DNA of 64,000 nucleotides, from assembly GCA_010093685.1 (NCBI GenBank), contig MU006225.1, forward strand, positions 130,507 to 194,506, given 5' to 3'. The translations under genes and the position numbers were made by a program. Origin of the DNA: Ophiobolus disseminans (Eukaryota > Ascomycota > Dothideomycetes > Pleosporales > Phaeosphaeriaceae). Below the pieces are notes generated by a model, which saw only the letters and a list, made by a program, of their open reading frames with translations, made no database searches and had not been told where the DNA came from. The stretch's first letter is position 1; each line of letters opens with the position of its first letter. This document shows, piece after piece, positions 12,094-23,520 of the stretch.

Positions 12094-12902
12094 ATATGGT
12101 CTCGATGAAGGTGTTGAGCAAGCTTGTTGATGTTCATACGTGCGGAACGCGAACGCGTCTTGAAGCGCCAAGAAACGCTGACTAAGCTGATGTCACTGCA
12201 ACAACATCTAGCGTGCAAATCTTTAGAACAGCATCAAAATGGCATTCATCGTCTGCATGATTTCTCCGGCAGAAATTTGCTCTCAATGGATCTATGCTGA
12301 AGATCCTGACCCTCCAGTAAATGCTTTAGTCTTACCCATGATCTCGTCTGCGAGGGTAAAACGCGAGTCGACGACGCTTCCAGGAATTGCTGGTGACTGC
12401 CCAGGTGATCCTAGATCCCGAGATGAACTTCTGAAAATAACAGCTTTTCCTAATTATTTTCGATCAAGCCGACCTTCCTCATCAGCCTAGACCCACGGGG
12501 CTCTTATCTCGCCCAGCACGCCGCACCTCTACGCCATCAAAGACTTCCCTAGACTCATGCAAGCCGCAAACCTCGAGCAGCATCCGAAGACGAACTTGTG
12601 AACTTGGCAGAAACATATTTGCAAGTAATAGGTGGGATCACCCATCGGATACTCGATGCGACGTCAAGCTTTATTCGCTTAGAATTGTCTCATCGAAGCA
12701 GCTTATAGCGCCATAAGCTCTAACGCCTATAGGCATTAATGGTGGGTCTTTCCAATCATACCTCAGCAACTCCACTTGGCAGAAAATAATTCACTATGAC
12801 GGGGTATCATGAGTTCAATGGCAGTTGGCCATGTACTGGCGATTGTTTAAAACGGAGGCTCTGCCCTCGCTAGGAAGATGTTTTCCCAGGATAGTTGCCG
12901 TT
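12094..12902. other. Intergenic, possible decayed coding remnant
   Basis: No intact gene. Around 12239-12600 short frames on the plus strand have codon use like coding sequence but are broken by stops and carry no recognisable family motif; they may be a relic. The end of the stretch is the promoter of the second UNC93-like gene. Confidence 0.35.
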
Positions 12903-14442
12903 ATGTCGGACAAGATTGTCGAGCCCGAAATCGAACACGCAACTGAGGCGCCGAAGAAACCCATCTCGCGCTTCACGCGCTGGTACAGAAGCCCTCTGTT
13001 CAATGTTATCATCGTAGGGTTGATTTCCTTCACCCAGCCCGGTATATGGAACGCACTAAATAGTGAGCCAGAGCATCGTATGTGTATCCTCGAACAAAAG
13101 CTAACATTCCGACAGATGTCGGTGCAGGTGGTCAACAAGAGCCTTATCTCGTCAATGGCGCCAACTCCCTTACCTTCGGTATCATGGTCTTCGGCTGCTC
13201 TCTCTTCGCCATCCTCGCCAACAAATTCGGCCTCAAGAACGTCCTCATTTTAGGAACAATCGGCTATGCACCTTACTCCGCGAGCTTATATGTTAATAAC
13301 CGATACGGTATAGAATGGTTCGTTCTCTTCGGCGGCGCAACATGTGGCATCGCAGCATCCGCGCTTTGGGCGTCTGAAGGAGCAATCGCACTCGGATACG
13401 CTGATGTGCACAACCGTGGAAAATTCACAGGCATCTGGCTCGGGTTGAGAGAGCTGGGACAGCTGATCGGGTCTTCAATTCAATTGTCGTTGAACTACAA
13501 GTCTGGCCAGAGAGGCAAAGTCGGATACACGACATACCTCGTTCTAATTGCGCTGCAATGTTTGGGACTCCCATTAGCACTGTTGATCTCACCGCCACAG
13601 AAAGTCATACACCGAGATGGCAGGAAGATTGCTGACCCGACGAAGAACAAAGCTGTGGTGAAGGAGGCGCGGCGCTGGTTCGCACTGCTGAAAGACAAGC
13701 GCTTCTTCCTTCTCATACCCGTCATGATTGGTTTCAACTGGAACAACACGTACCAAGGCATCTACTTAACTCGCTACTTCTCAGTGCGCGCCCGTACACT
13801 TGGTGCATTGACATCTGGTATCGCAGCTACTGCTGCCAATATCTTCTGGGGCTGGTTCTACGATACCAAATTCTTCAGTCGTCCGGCGCTTGCGAAGATC
13901 ACCTGGAGTATATTCTCAGTACTCATGTTGGCGCTCTTTGGGTGGCAGGTTGCGAACGAGAAGATGTACGCGGAGGCTGTGCCGAAGGTCACGCTAGACT
14001 GGGCGAATCCAGGATTCGGCCGCGGTTTCGCTGCAAACGTACTCTTTCGGTGAGTTGCTGAATCTGACGCTCGTTGAAGACATGCTGATACCAGACCAGC
14101 TTTATGAACGAGTCGCACTATATGTTCGTCTACTGGATCCTGGGCGCTTTTTTCGACGACATTGAGACGCTCACGCTCGCAGTCGGGTTGCTGCGCTCAT
14201 TCGAATCTGTCGGGTCTTGCTTGTCCTTTGGGATTGGCGCCGCAAAAATCAAGCCGATGGTGAACCTCATCATTGCATTTGTCATGTTCACCATCACTAT
14301 ACCGTCCACCTTTGCAGCAACTCTTCTCGTACCTGAGCGCCCGGTAGACGAGCGGAAAGCTCTATTGGATGATGGCTCGGAGGAATTGGGGAAGCGGGTT
14401 GATGGTGGTGTTGTTGACGCCCTGAGAAGGGACAGCGTGTAA
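12903..14442 (+). CDS. UNC93-like MFS transporter (copy 2)
   Basis: Second UNC-93/DUF895-type transporter, 478 residues. Exons 12903-13062, 13116-14049 and 14100-14442; both introns are GT-AG. Motifs: SPLFNVIIVGLISFTQPGIW and ALNNVGAGGQQEPYLVN, ANSLTFGIMVFG, VLILGTIGYAPYSASLYVNN, GGATCGIAASALWASEGAIA, RGKFTGIWLGLRELGQLIGS, FFLLIPVMIGFNWNNTYQGI, FSVRARTLGALTSGI, WANPGFGRGFA and GLLRSFESVGSCLSFG. About 12 membrane segments can be traced, and the C-terminus is a short charged tail. The ATG at 12903 begins an acidic cytosolic leader; the frame is open upstream with another ATG at 12831, which would lengthen the leader. With copy 1 it brackets the reductase/monooxygenase pair, suggesting both transporters serve the same pathway. 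Confidence 0.9.
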
Positions 14443-14736
14443 ACGTGTTAGGTGATTAAGAACGTGTAGAGTTGAGGCATATGATCACAGATCTGCGAAA
14501 CAGCTGTGTCATGGAACGTGTTTGCTTCTGCATAGTATAAAATATGGAGAATTGATCTACTTCTCCCAACCTCCCCGATGCTGGCAAATATAAGCGGGGC
14601 CAAGATGCTCCGCGTGCAATCGATAAAGCTAACTTCGCGCGACGCGCAACTGACACAAATCACAAAACTCTACGTCTCTTAACAAGAACGAAAGAAGTGT
14701 TAACACGCAGTATCCTCATTCCCATCCAAGTAACCA

Positions 14737-16425
14737 TTAGCTCAGTTTAGGTGCCTCACAAGTAACTTCCATCTTCAGCAGCCACATACTCGCCTCGTAT
14801 CCTTCCCCAGAAGACTTTCCTCGCTTCGTTACGCCTGGACTTATCACGAATCCTACGTCTGATTCGTTTTTGGAAGGGCGCTTCCCATTCTCGAGCTCCA
14901 TTGCTTCAGGCTGGAATGCTCGTGCGGTTGCCCGATCATTGAAGATCCATTCCACGTAGGAAACTTGCCGGCTGATTTCCCTGTCCAACTTGAGGGCTTC
15001 GTCAACAATGTCCATGAAGTTATGCTTGTAATCTTCTTTGTACGGCGATTGCAGTACGCGAAGGTTCACATCGACGGCTCTGAAAAGGCTCTGCTTCCAC
15101 TCATCTGCATAGGAAGCGGCCTGGCGACGCTTCTCTTCGTCCATCGAGTCAAGCAGTAGGCCGACCGTGGTCGCCCTCCAGATATGGAACTTCTTTATGG
15201 CCTCGACATCTGCAGAGGACATCGGACTACTAACCGGTCGATATCTCAGAGTTTCATACATATCCACCATTGACCGCGATGCCCCGGCCCATCTGAAGTT
15301 ATTGAAGACTTCATGAAACAGGATTCGCCATAAAAAGCCTTGAACGATACCCGTGCGCTGATCTGGGCTGATCATGTAGTCCAGATAAGCTTCAGATCCG
15401 TCGGTGATCGGTTCCATACACGTACGCCATACTCTGTTGGGCTCGAAGGTTATTCGCTTTGGTCGGGTGCCAGAGAAATACTGGATGGCGAAACTGCGGA
15501 TGTTGTATCGCAACTGCGTGATCAGGCCTTGCAGATAATTGTCGGTGATCTGGTAGAAACCCTGGCCTTGAGTCCGAACTCCATTGAGCTCTTTTGCCGT
15601 GCGTTTCCACAGTATTCTGATATTCTTTAGATCATCTTCGAGTTGCTTCTCTTTGCCTTCCCACATCTTCTTGTTTACATCTGACTTCGTTCTCTCGGCT
15701 TCCAATGCTGTCAGTTTGGTTTGCTGGTCCTCCTCCCTCTCTCGTGACCTATTCGCCTCTGCCTTCCAATTTTCTTCTTTAGCTTTCCAAGAGTTCATTT
15801 CTGCAGTCCAAGTCTGCTGAGCAGCTAGCCAGTTGGTTTCCGCAGTATTCCATAATCCCTCTCTGTGCCTCAGAGCACTCAGTAGATTCTGCGTATTTAT
15901 CAACTTTTGTTCAACACCCTCATATTCTTCTTTGGATGGGGCCCACTCATCCCCTGCTGGTATTTCTGGGAGACTACGGTACTGCGAAGTTGACGCAACA
16001 TGTGGATCACTCCGGGGCGAACTCCTCCCCGCTTGTCGACTGCGTGCTTCACTGACTTTGTCCTTTTCGGGTCCTGATTTGATATGTCTCTCGGTAGTCA
16101 CGGCTACCGAAATCGAAGCCCTGTGTGTCTCATGGCTTGATGACGAAGACTGAGTATGCGTGACTGTTGCCTTGCAATTCGGGCAATGCGTGTTTGCGCC
16201 GCTGTATGTCCTAGCTAATTGGATGACCTGTTCTTCCATTTCGTGGATATTTGGTTTTTTATCTCTTAGTGGTACACCGCTTGACCTGTTGTCGAGTTTT
16301 CTCGGACGCCTGGGAGTTGGTTCTGTGGTTGGTGCGTCCGGCATTTCAATGTCTTCTGTCTCGTCACAATCTTGCTGATGATCGTCGTCGAGGTCTTCCC
16401 TCGAGTCTGTGCGATCTGTGGTCAT
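14737..16425 (-). CDS. Uncharacterised coiled-coil protein with Trp heptads
   Basis: Intronless frame of 562 residues; no family recognised. Residues 1-60 are acidic, Pro/Ser-rich and probably disordered. C81-P-N-C84 is a single CxxC pair that could be half of a zinc site. Residues 90-160 are Ser-rich. From about 165 to 290 there is a long coiled coil, with tryptophans at 192, 199, 206, 213 and 220, exactly seven apart. After it comes a folded-looking, aromatic-rich C-terminal half (about 310-500) with no motif I know, including NYLQGLITQLRYNIRSFA and GIVQGFLWRILFHEVFNNF. No signal peptide or membrane span. The layout (disordered head, coiled coil, helical C-terminal domain) recalls the large group of uncharacterised fungal proteins; a cytosolic or nuclear scaffold role is a guess. 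Confidence 0.8.
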   Translation of the reverse strand: MTTDRTDSREDLDDDHQQDCDETEDIEMPDAPTTEPTPRRPRKLDNRSSGVPLRDKKPNIHEMEEQVIQLARTYSGANTHCPNCKATVTHTQSSSSSHETHRASISVAVTTERHIKSGPEKDKVSEARSRQAGRSSPRSDPHVASTSQYRSLPEIPAGDEWAPSKEEYEGVEQKLINTQNLLSALRHREGLWNTAETNWLAAQQTWTAEMNSWKAKEENWKAEANRSREREEDQQTKLTALEAERTKSDVNKKMWEGKEKQLEDDLKNIRILWKRTAKELNGVRTQGQGFYQITDNYLQGLITQLRYNIRSFAIQYFSGTRPKRITFEPNRVWRTCMEPITDGSEAYLDYMISPDQRTGIVQGFLWRILFHEVFNNFRWAGASRSMVDMYETLRYRPVSSPMSSADVEAIKKFHIWRATTVGLLLDSMDEEKRRQAASYADEWKQSLFRAVDVNLRVLQSPYKEDYKHNFMDIVDEALKLDREISRQVSYVEWIFNDRATARAFQPEAMELENGKRPSKNESDVGFVISPGVTKRGKSSGEGYEASMWLLKMEVTCEAPKLS

Positions 16426-17290
16426 GTCAAACGTCGAGCTTAACAGCGGCTAGGATATCAGAGTGAGTTTTAAAGGAGTGGGTTAGCTGCGGGACGGAAG
16501 AGAGGCAGACTCGCTCATAGCCAGAGCAATTTGGGTGCTGATAGCGAAGCGTGAGCCTTCCTTCACATAAGCTACGCAACACGTGGTACTGCCCCTCAAC
16601 ACCCGGGCACGATGTGCGGCACGGAAAGGGTACACCTGCATTCACCGGAACTTGGCATCGTTGCTCTAATCCTAACATAGACGACTGACAAGCGAATGAC
16701 AAGACACTTCCACCTTCGCATGCGGTTAAGTGCGGCTCTGCTACACAACGCTAAACTCAATGCGGCGACGAGCCTAGCCTAGGCCGAAGATGCGGAGGTG
16801 GAGGCTGAGCCTAGCTAATGTGCGCCACATAATTGCTTTTAGGTTTGACGCAGGCCTCCATGCATATAGTCCTCCACTGCACACGAGGTTGCATTATCCA
16901 CCCAATGAGAACAGAGAAGACGCTCTTTTTGTGGGCTACGTGCATTGCGTATGCAAGGACCCTGCAAGTTTGTACGCAAGTGTTATCTAGTACGCAACCT
17001 GAGGAGAACGATCATTGGGCATTTGATCATGCAAGAGACCGGCTGAGTCCTCCAAATCTTGTCGTAGTCCATCACTCCACACTGGTAAAATCCGCAGCGA
17101 TACGCGCCAGAAGCATGGGGTGGCTTGGCTTGGTACTTGCGCCCAACTCCCAGCTCTCTGCATTTTGGGCGGACCACTTATCCAGCTTCCCAGTCACCAA
17201 TTTCTTATTTGATCTCCAAGTGTTCTGAGCATACGCTTTTCTATCCTTCCATTCCTGTTGAGATCTGTTGCTACACCCCCTACGTACAAG
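16426..17290. other. Divergent intergenic region
   Basis: Spacer of 865 bases between the coiled-coil gene and the Hsp70-like gene, head to head. Only short frames without motifs. It should contain both promoters; no regulatory element was recognised with confidence. Confidence 0.5.
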
Positions 17291-19507
17291 ATGTGGGACC
17301 CAGAGGAGGATTTCCAAAAGAAGATGAAGTTGACCGACGACGATGATGTTGACGATGTCATGGTCATCGGCATCGACTTTGGCACAACGTAAGCTCACTC
17401 ACCTGCATGATCATAGTCGTGCTATACTGACCATCTCTCCACGCAGCTACTCAGGTGTGGCCTGGGCTACAGTCGAGGACTTCGAAGGCGATCAAATCAA
17501 CTTGATCACGACATGGCCGGGTACTGGGAGAGAAGAGGGAAAAGTTCCAACCGAGCTTTTCTACGAAGACGACAAGATCATGTGGGGTTACGAGATTCCG
17601 GTAGACGGTGACCCGATCCGGTGGTTCAAACTACTCTTGCTCAAGGACGAAGATCTTGATGACGAGCTTCGGTCGTCAGAGTTTATTCTTCGAGGCCGCA
17701 AGATGCTGAAAGAAAACAACAAGACCGCAATCGAACTCATCGCGGACTACCTTCGAGAGCTGTGGCAGTACACCATCGAACAAATAACCAAATCGAGAGG
17801 CGAAAGCATAGTGGAGGCGATGACTTTTCATGTTGTTATCACAATCCCAGCTATTTGGAAGGGATATGCCCGACAAGGTATGGAGGCAGCGGCGAGGCAG
17901 TCCGGAATACTCGCGAGCAGGCCTGCTGGACAGACAACACTGAGCTTCGCGCCAGAGCCTGAGGCCGCAGCGCTGTCAACATTGTCCGAGCCTGGCCGGA
18001 AGCCGAAACAAGGGGATGTTTTTATGATCTGCGATGCCGGTGGCGGCACTGTCGTATGCACCTCTAACCAACATCTCAGGGTAGCCCAACTGACCATTTT
18101 ATCTAGGACCTCATTAGTTACGAAGTTGGCCAGTCTGATCCGCTTGCGATCAACGAAGCGGTGGAGGGCACCGGTAAGCACCTCACGTATCGCTAGCAGG
18201 AGTACACTGACCATTTAGGTGGCCTACATGGCGGCATCTTCATTGATGAAGCATTCGAAGCGATCTGCAAGAGCCGCCTCGGTCGAAGATGGGATCGCCT
18301 AAGCAAGGCTGGAATCAAGGAAATCATGAAGGGCGAGTGGGAGCATGCGATCAAACCGCAATTCAAGCTCGGCAACACCGCGAAAGAATTCATCGTCGGT
18401 ATTCCAGCCGAAGCCTTCGGAAAATCCAGCTTAGACGACGAGAGTCGCGAGCCGCTCATCAAGAAAGGGCGAATCCACTTCAAGAGGTCAGTGGAATTCG
18501 CGTTGAGAATACACACTTTTACGAAGCTAACTCTGATCAAAATAAACAGTTCGCATATTCAACAAGCGTTCACAAACTCTTTCAATGGAATCGACCGTCT
18601 CATAGACGAGCAGATCCAAAAGGCCAAAGCCAAGGGTCTACGCGTAACAGTAAGCTCCACGTTGCGTGGTAAAAGGAACAGAGTTAACAAGGGTCATTAG
18701 GGCATCATCTTAGTCGGAGGTCTTGGAGCAAGCCCATACCTATACGATCACGCGAAACTCAAGTACGCAAGCTCTGGGATCAGCATCTTGCAGTCTGGCG
18801 GAATGAAGCCGTATGTACCCAAAAACTTCATACCCCACGAACACCACTGACACAAGCATCAGACGAACAGCAATTTGTCGCGGCGCAGTCTTCAAAGGTT
18901 TCCTCGATGGCATGAACTCGGGCGAACTCGCAATCCCCAATCTTGGCATGCTTGACAGCCCAATAACAATCACATCGACCGTCTCGCGCGCAAGTTTCGG
19001 CGTATCGCTAAAGATGCCCTGGGACGCATCATTATACTCTGAAGAAGACAAGGTCTGGGACACAGACGAACACGTCTGGAAAGCGACCAACCAAATGAAC
19101 TGGTACCTCAAGAGAGTACGTAGCACTCCTAAATCACTTCAAATTAGAATTCCGGCTAACACATCCCCCAGGGCGAAAATGTCGTCAAAAAAGAGCCCAT
19201 ACGCTCCAGCTTCTACCAAACCTACCGCAAAGACCCAGGCCGCGCATTCACCGTCAGCCTCCTGCAATGCGACGACGCCATCGCGCCCAAGCGTCGCACA
19301 TCAAACGTCGTCTCGCTGTGCGAAATAAAATGCACTATCAATAAGCCGTACTCGGCGTTTGACGATTTTGTGAATAACAAGGGCGAGCGCTTGAAGAAGT
19401 TCTCGTATGAGCTGGAGATGGTGCCATCGGGTGCGGCGGTGGAGTTTGTGGTGTATTTTGATGGGCAGAAGCAGGGAACGCAGAATGCGAAGGTTGTGTT
19501 TGGGTGA
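17291..19507 (+). CDS. Hsp70-like ATPase (fungal, HSPA12-like)
   Basis: Actin/Hsp70-fold ATPase of 612 residues, of the divergent type that is expanded in filamentous fungi. Eight exons: 17291-17388, 17447-18053, 18107-18173, 18219-18486, 18550-18649, 18701-18810, 18863-19115, 19172-19507. Nucleotide-binding motifs are intact: phosphate-1 GIDFGTTYSGVAW (D29-T33), VVITIPAIW connecting segment, phosphate-2 CDAGGGTVDLISYEV (D229-T234), and adenosine motif LVGGLGASPYL (near 385-391). The roughly 220 residues after it do not show the canonical Hsp70 substrate-binding domain or an EEVD-type tail, so the classical chaperone cycle is unlikely. Some relatives act in stress or non-self responses, which is family knowledge only. 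The fourth intron (18487-18549) is 63 bases with no in-frame stop, so retention would keep the frame. Confidence 0.9.
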
Positions 19508-20575
19508 ATCGTGGTGGTGGGGTTTGGGATGTGTGTTTCTATTTAGAGCTTTTGATACCTCTTTTTTTTTGATGTCTAATAGACTTGTTCAATATTGACC
19601 TACCACTACAGTAACACTGCTCGATTCCTGCGCGTTCCTGGGTTTCAACAAGACGCAGGGCAACCGGACCGGGAACGGACGAACCTCAGCCGCTTCGCCT
19701 ACCCATGCCGAGGAGAAGAAGGCATCAAGCTTCAAGCTCGTTACCCCTCTATGCACAGGCAACAGCTCCCCCGAAGCCACCTTCAGCTCGCGTTCCAGCC
19801 AAGATACACCCCACTTATTAGGCCTCCCTCGTCTCGCTCCGCCCCAGCCTTGCGCCAAATACCGCCGGAAACGTACCACACTCGCTTAACCCCGCAGGCC
19901 ATGATTAGCCCCAGCAACTCCACGGTAGTTTGACTTCTTGCTGCGGCGAGACGCCGGACGGGAAGCTGAATGTACCTTGCTGTAGGTGCCTGCTGCTTTG
20001 ACCGGCTTGCAGCGGCTGGAACGGGCGCTCGATTTGCCTGCATTCTGCCTGCTCGGAGAAGTAGCTGTATCTGCCTAGACGGATGCTGGAGCCTCCTCGA
20101 CAGCGGTAGTGGGGGATCTTTTCCCTTTTTCGTGAGCACACACGGCTGACAGACAATGTCTTGTCAAGGAGGCTGTCATACCACTTCTCAATTGGCCGGT
20201 AAATCGCGCTGCTAGGCAACTACTGCACATCTGCTCTTCTCGGCACATTTGTAGCGTATGCACAGAGCATCCGCTCGCTCTCTATACGTGAGGGACGTGC
20301 TCGTAGCTGCGTGTCTGACTTGGCGAGAGCTTGTGGGGTGGGCGTATTGGGGTAAGACTGATATGTAGTCTCGGCTACCCCGATGTTCGAGTATGTTGAA
20401 ATCTGAGGGCGAAAGGAAGCAATACAGCCAAGCTCGGGAAACACGAGCCCTGCGACTAGAATCGACGACTCCATAGCAAGTAAGCCTACTGGAAGCCTTG
20501 AAATTGGAAACCAGCGTAGCCTTGACATCATTTGTCAAGGCCTACATGAACAAATACAAAAAAATGTATAACAGA
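19508..20575. other. Convergent intergenic region
   Basis: About 1.07 kb between two genes that end towards each other. Frames of up to about 118 codons exist on the minus strand but have odd composition (Arg, Gln, Ser), no motifs and no good start or splice structure. An imperfect inverted pair of CTTGACA/TGTCAAG lies at 20520-20539. I see no gene. Confidence 0.5.
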
Positions 20576-23049
20576 CTACACAATCGTAACAGTGCTCTTC
20601 TCCATCTCTTCCATGTCAAAATCAGGCTTCAATCCATCGTAGAAACCCACGCGGCGATACGTTGGTCGGTTTGCTCCTTGAATCGGCTCAAGCAGTAGTC
20701 CAAGAAACGTAAGTGAGGTTGGCTCAGCTTGTGCGTGATCAAAATGAGGATTGATACCAAGACGCAAGCAAACGATTTCGTCGCCAAGTATCGCGTTCGG
20801 TTGGTCCCAGATAGCTGCATCTCTAAAACCTTCGTCTTCCACTCTGAAGACATTGATTGGGGTCTTCGCAGCTAAGGTGTTCGCGTTGATGATCACGCCG
20901 CACAAAGTGATACTCGGCGGTTCGGTCTGCACCAATGCGACGTCAATGTTCCGTTTGACTACTTGCACTCTCGACATGTCAATGAATTCGACGGCCGTGG
21001 TGATGCTAGCCCACGAGAACGATGGGACTTCGGTATTCCTTTCGATGTCATTGTGCGCTTCGGCTACGAACCAGCATATATCGAACAGCAGAGTCTCACG
21101 CCAGAGCCCAAAGAAGTAATTGGCGGGCGGACTGCGGACTGCTTTGCCAAATGCGTTCGCAAGACCAGACATGGCCGAAAGCCGATCAGCTTTATATGTC
21201 AATTCGCGCCTTGAGAATTCGCGGACAAAATCGTGCCAATCGCCGCATTTCATCTCTCTAGGAAACCCCTCTTCATCAGTATGTTCGGAATTCGGGTACA
21301 AGAGTTCCCTAAAGCGCTTCCAAGGGGTTTCGATTGCGTCGCGAGGAGTCCATTTCCTATACGGTTCTATACCTGCTTGTCCAGCGGGCTGTCTTTCCGA
21401 TGCGATGAGCTCGTTGCATTCCCATGACATTTCGTATGTGCTCCAGTGCAGTATTCGTCGCGAGAGAATGCGCTCTTGCAAAATCCAGCCGCGATTGCTG
21501 AGGATGTTGGTGTCCATGCAAAGCTTGGCAGGTGCGATGCCGCAACAGATGGCCCTAGCACCAGTGGGAACTGGACTGCCCGTGAGCTTGGATCTGCCGA
21601 GCGCGTTGCCTGGAAATGTGCCGTAGTGTGGACCTGGTGTTGACCTATCCCACGGCTTAAGGATGGTTGGGTGGATACATGTCTGCCAGCCTAGAAGATT
21701 TCGTTGGTGAAATAGACCAGCGTCTGTGTCGAGGCTAGTATCTGCAGAAATCGTTAGATAGGATGAGGAGTAAATCTCATTCATGCGGCCTCCTTCTCGA
21801 GTCCAGTCATCGTGGCAGTCTTGTATGATGCAACTTCGTGTTTGTCAGCGGAGACTTGAAAAGTTGATACGCGTGCCTAACATTGCATCAATCCACACAT
21901 GCTGGATACCGAGCCAATGAACAAGAGTAATGGTATCGCGTATCGTGGCCGGCAGATCACATAGAAGAAATCCATTGCGCCGGGAGTCAATGTTACTCAG
22001 AGTTGTCACGTAACCTTCGTTATGCTTACTTCCCCACCTGTAACTCAAAGTGACGTACTTCTCGCCACAAGCAGTACCATCAACAAGGCATAACTGGCCT
22101 TGTTCCCCGTCCTTTATGGCAATGAGAAGAGATGGAAACGTTGGGGTGGATCTAAGTTGACATCTTGGATGGGTGTGGTTGCAAAGCTGCATCCAGTCTT
22201 TGATGAGCGGCAACAAAGCTTCTGGATTTGCGCGGGACGGGCCGTACACGAAGTTGTCTATCAAAGGTAACTCCCAAACGCCTTTCCCGCAACTACCTGT
22301 GGAGGGCAAAGAGTGTTAGTCTGAACTTTCTCGCATTGCTTCAAATAAAACGTACAATCCGCGTGAATTGGGTAGGCATATCGCCCAAACTCAGTACCTG
22401 GCCACCATAGCTTGGTGTACTCCCAATGTCTCCTATATTTGTCATACTGCGCGCGCCGAACCAGCCAAAAGTCACCTTTGATATCGAAAACATCATACAA
22501 CTGCATCAACAGTTAGACTACATCCAGTCATTTTGTCAACCGTTGACTTGCCTGGCCCGACCGGAGTAGGCCGCCTTCCTCTTCGACTCCCATGTAGACG
22601 GCGCGAAAAATGACATGCCGTGCGTCGCATATTCCAGGTGAAGGCCTATTTCCAGGATACCCGGGCTCAATGCAACGTACCCCTGGCACACAAGCTACCG
22701 GGAAAGCAGTTATGGCGTCTCCGCTAATCAGTGTCACCTCCTCAAATATCTGCCACGGGTTGGTAGTGCGGGAAGTAAAGAAAGCAAAGACGCCCTCGCG
22801 TGGGATGCAATGTGATTTGGTTGAAATCCGCGTTGCAGACTGTAGTCCAACGAAGAACAGGGAGCAAAGGTGACAGCCTGAGGTAGCTGAAGCTCCTAGC
22901 TCCCTCAAGCTCGGAGTGTGGAGGAGAAGTTCGGAGTGAAGGGAGATTACGGTGAAGTCCATAACGTTGCAGCCCAACGAAGCGCAGTCTTCTTCCAGAT
23001 GCAACGAAAAAGAAAACTGCTTGCAGATTGGACAGAGTTGGTGAGCCAT
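20576..23049 (-). CDS. HET-domain protein (heterokaryon incompatibility type)
   Basis: Protein of 771 residues with a HET domain, the module that triggers cell death in fungal allorecognition. Exons: 23049-22552, 22500-22356, 22296-21882, 21833-20576. The first intron (22501-22551) has a GC-AG boundary (CAG/GCAAGT); no GT alternative keeps the frame. HET motifs: EKYVTLSYRWGS (about 294-304), LPATIRDTITLVHWLGIQ and VWIDAICIIQD (about 348-358), then EGGRMNEIYSSSYLTISA and RGWILQERILSRRILHW (about 467-484). The N-terminus has CPIC and a GCHLCSLFF segment common in this class, so the first 200 residues are the usual pre-HET region. The C-terminal part beyond 560 includes DRLSAMSGLANAF and is variable. 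No NACHT, NB-ARC or repeat domain is attached. Confidence 0.93.
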
Positions 23050-23520
23050 CGGAAGTTGCGTATGATTCGGCTCCGAGTTAAGAAGTTGTTGAAGTTGTTT
23101 ACTAAAGATAGTGAAGGAGAAGACAGGCTGCGATAAGGCTGAGGCTTGCAGATGCTGTAAACGTCCTCAGTGGTTTGGTTGTTCAATTATGCCATCATGC
23201 CATTGGCAGGTACGCATCGCGCTCTCTCTTTTGACTTCCGGCATGATTTAAGCGATTGGAGTTCGAAAGACAGCGTCTCTGTTTGTAATCGGACATGAAT
23301 AAAGCTACGCGTTGGAGGGAGAGGGGTGGTGAGTGGACATTTGGAGTTCGTAACGAGAGGCAGCGCTAACCTGCCTGGACTAGCGCAATCTGACGTCATC
23401 ACGTGTCAGATGTCAGCACTTGAGCGTGTTGTTGCTCTGAAGCTCGTAGTAGGCGCGTACTGTTCCCTGTCAACACCACGCAGATATTCACTGCCGAGAG
23501 ATGATAGGCAGCTAGTAGTC
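23050..23520. other. Divergent promoter region of HET and PhoD-like genes
   Basis: Spacer of 471 bases between head-to-head genes; no open frame of interest. It contains both promoters but I could not assign sites. Confidence 0.45.
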
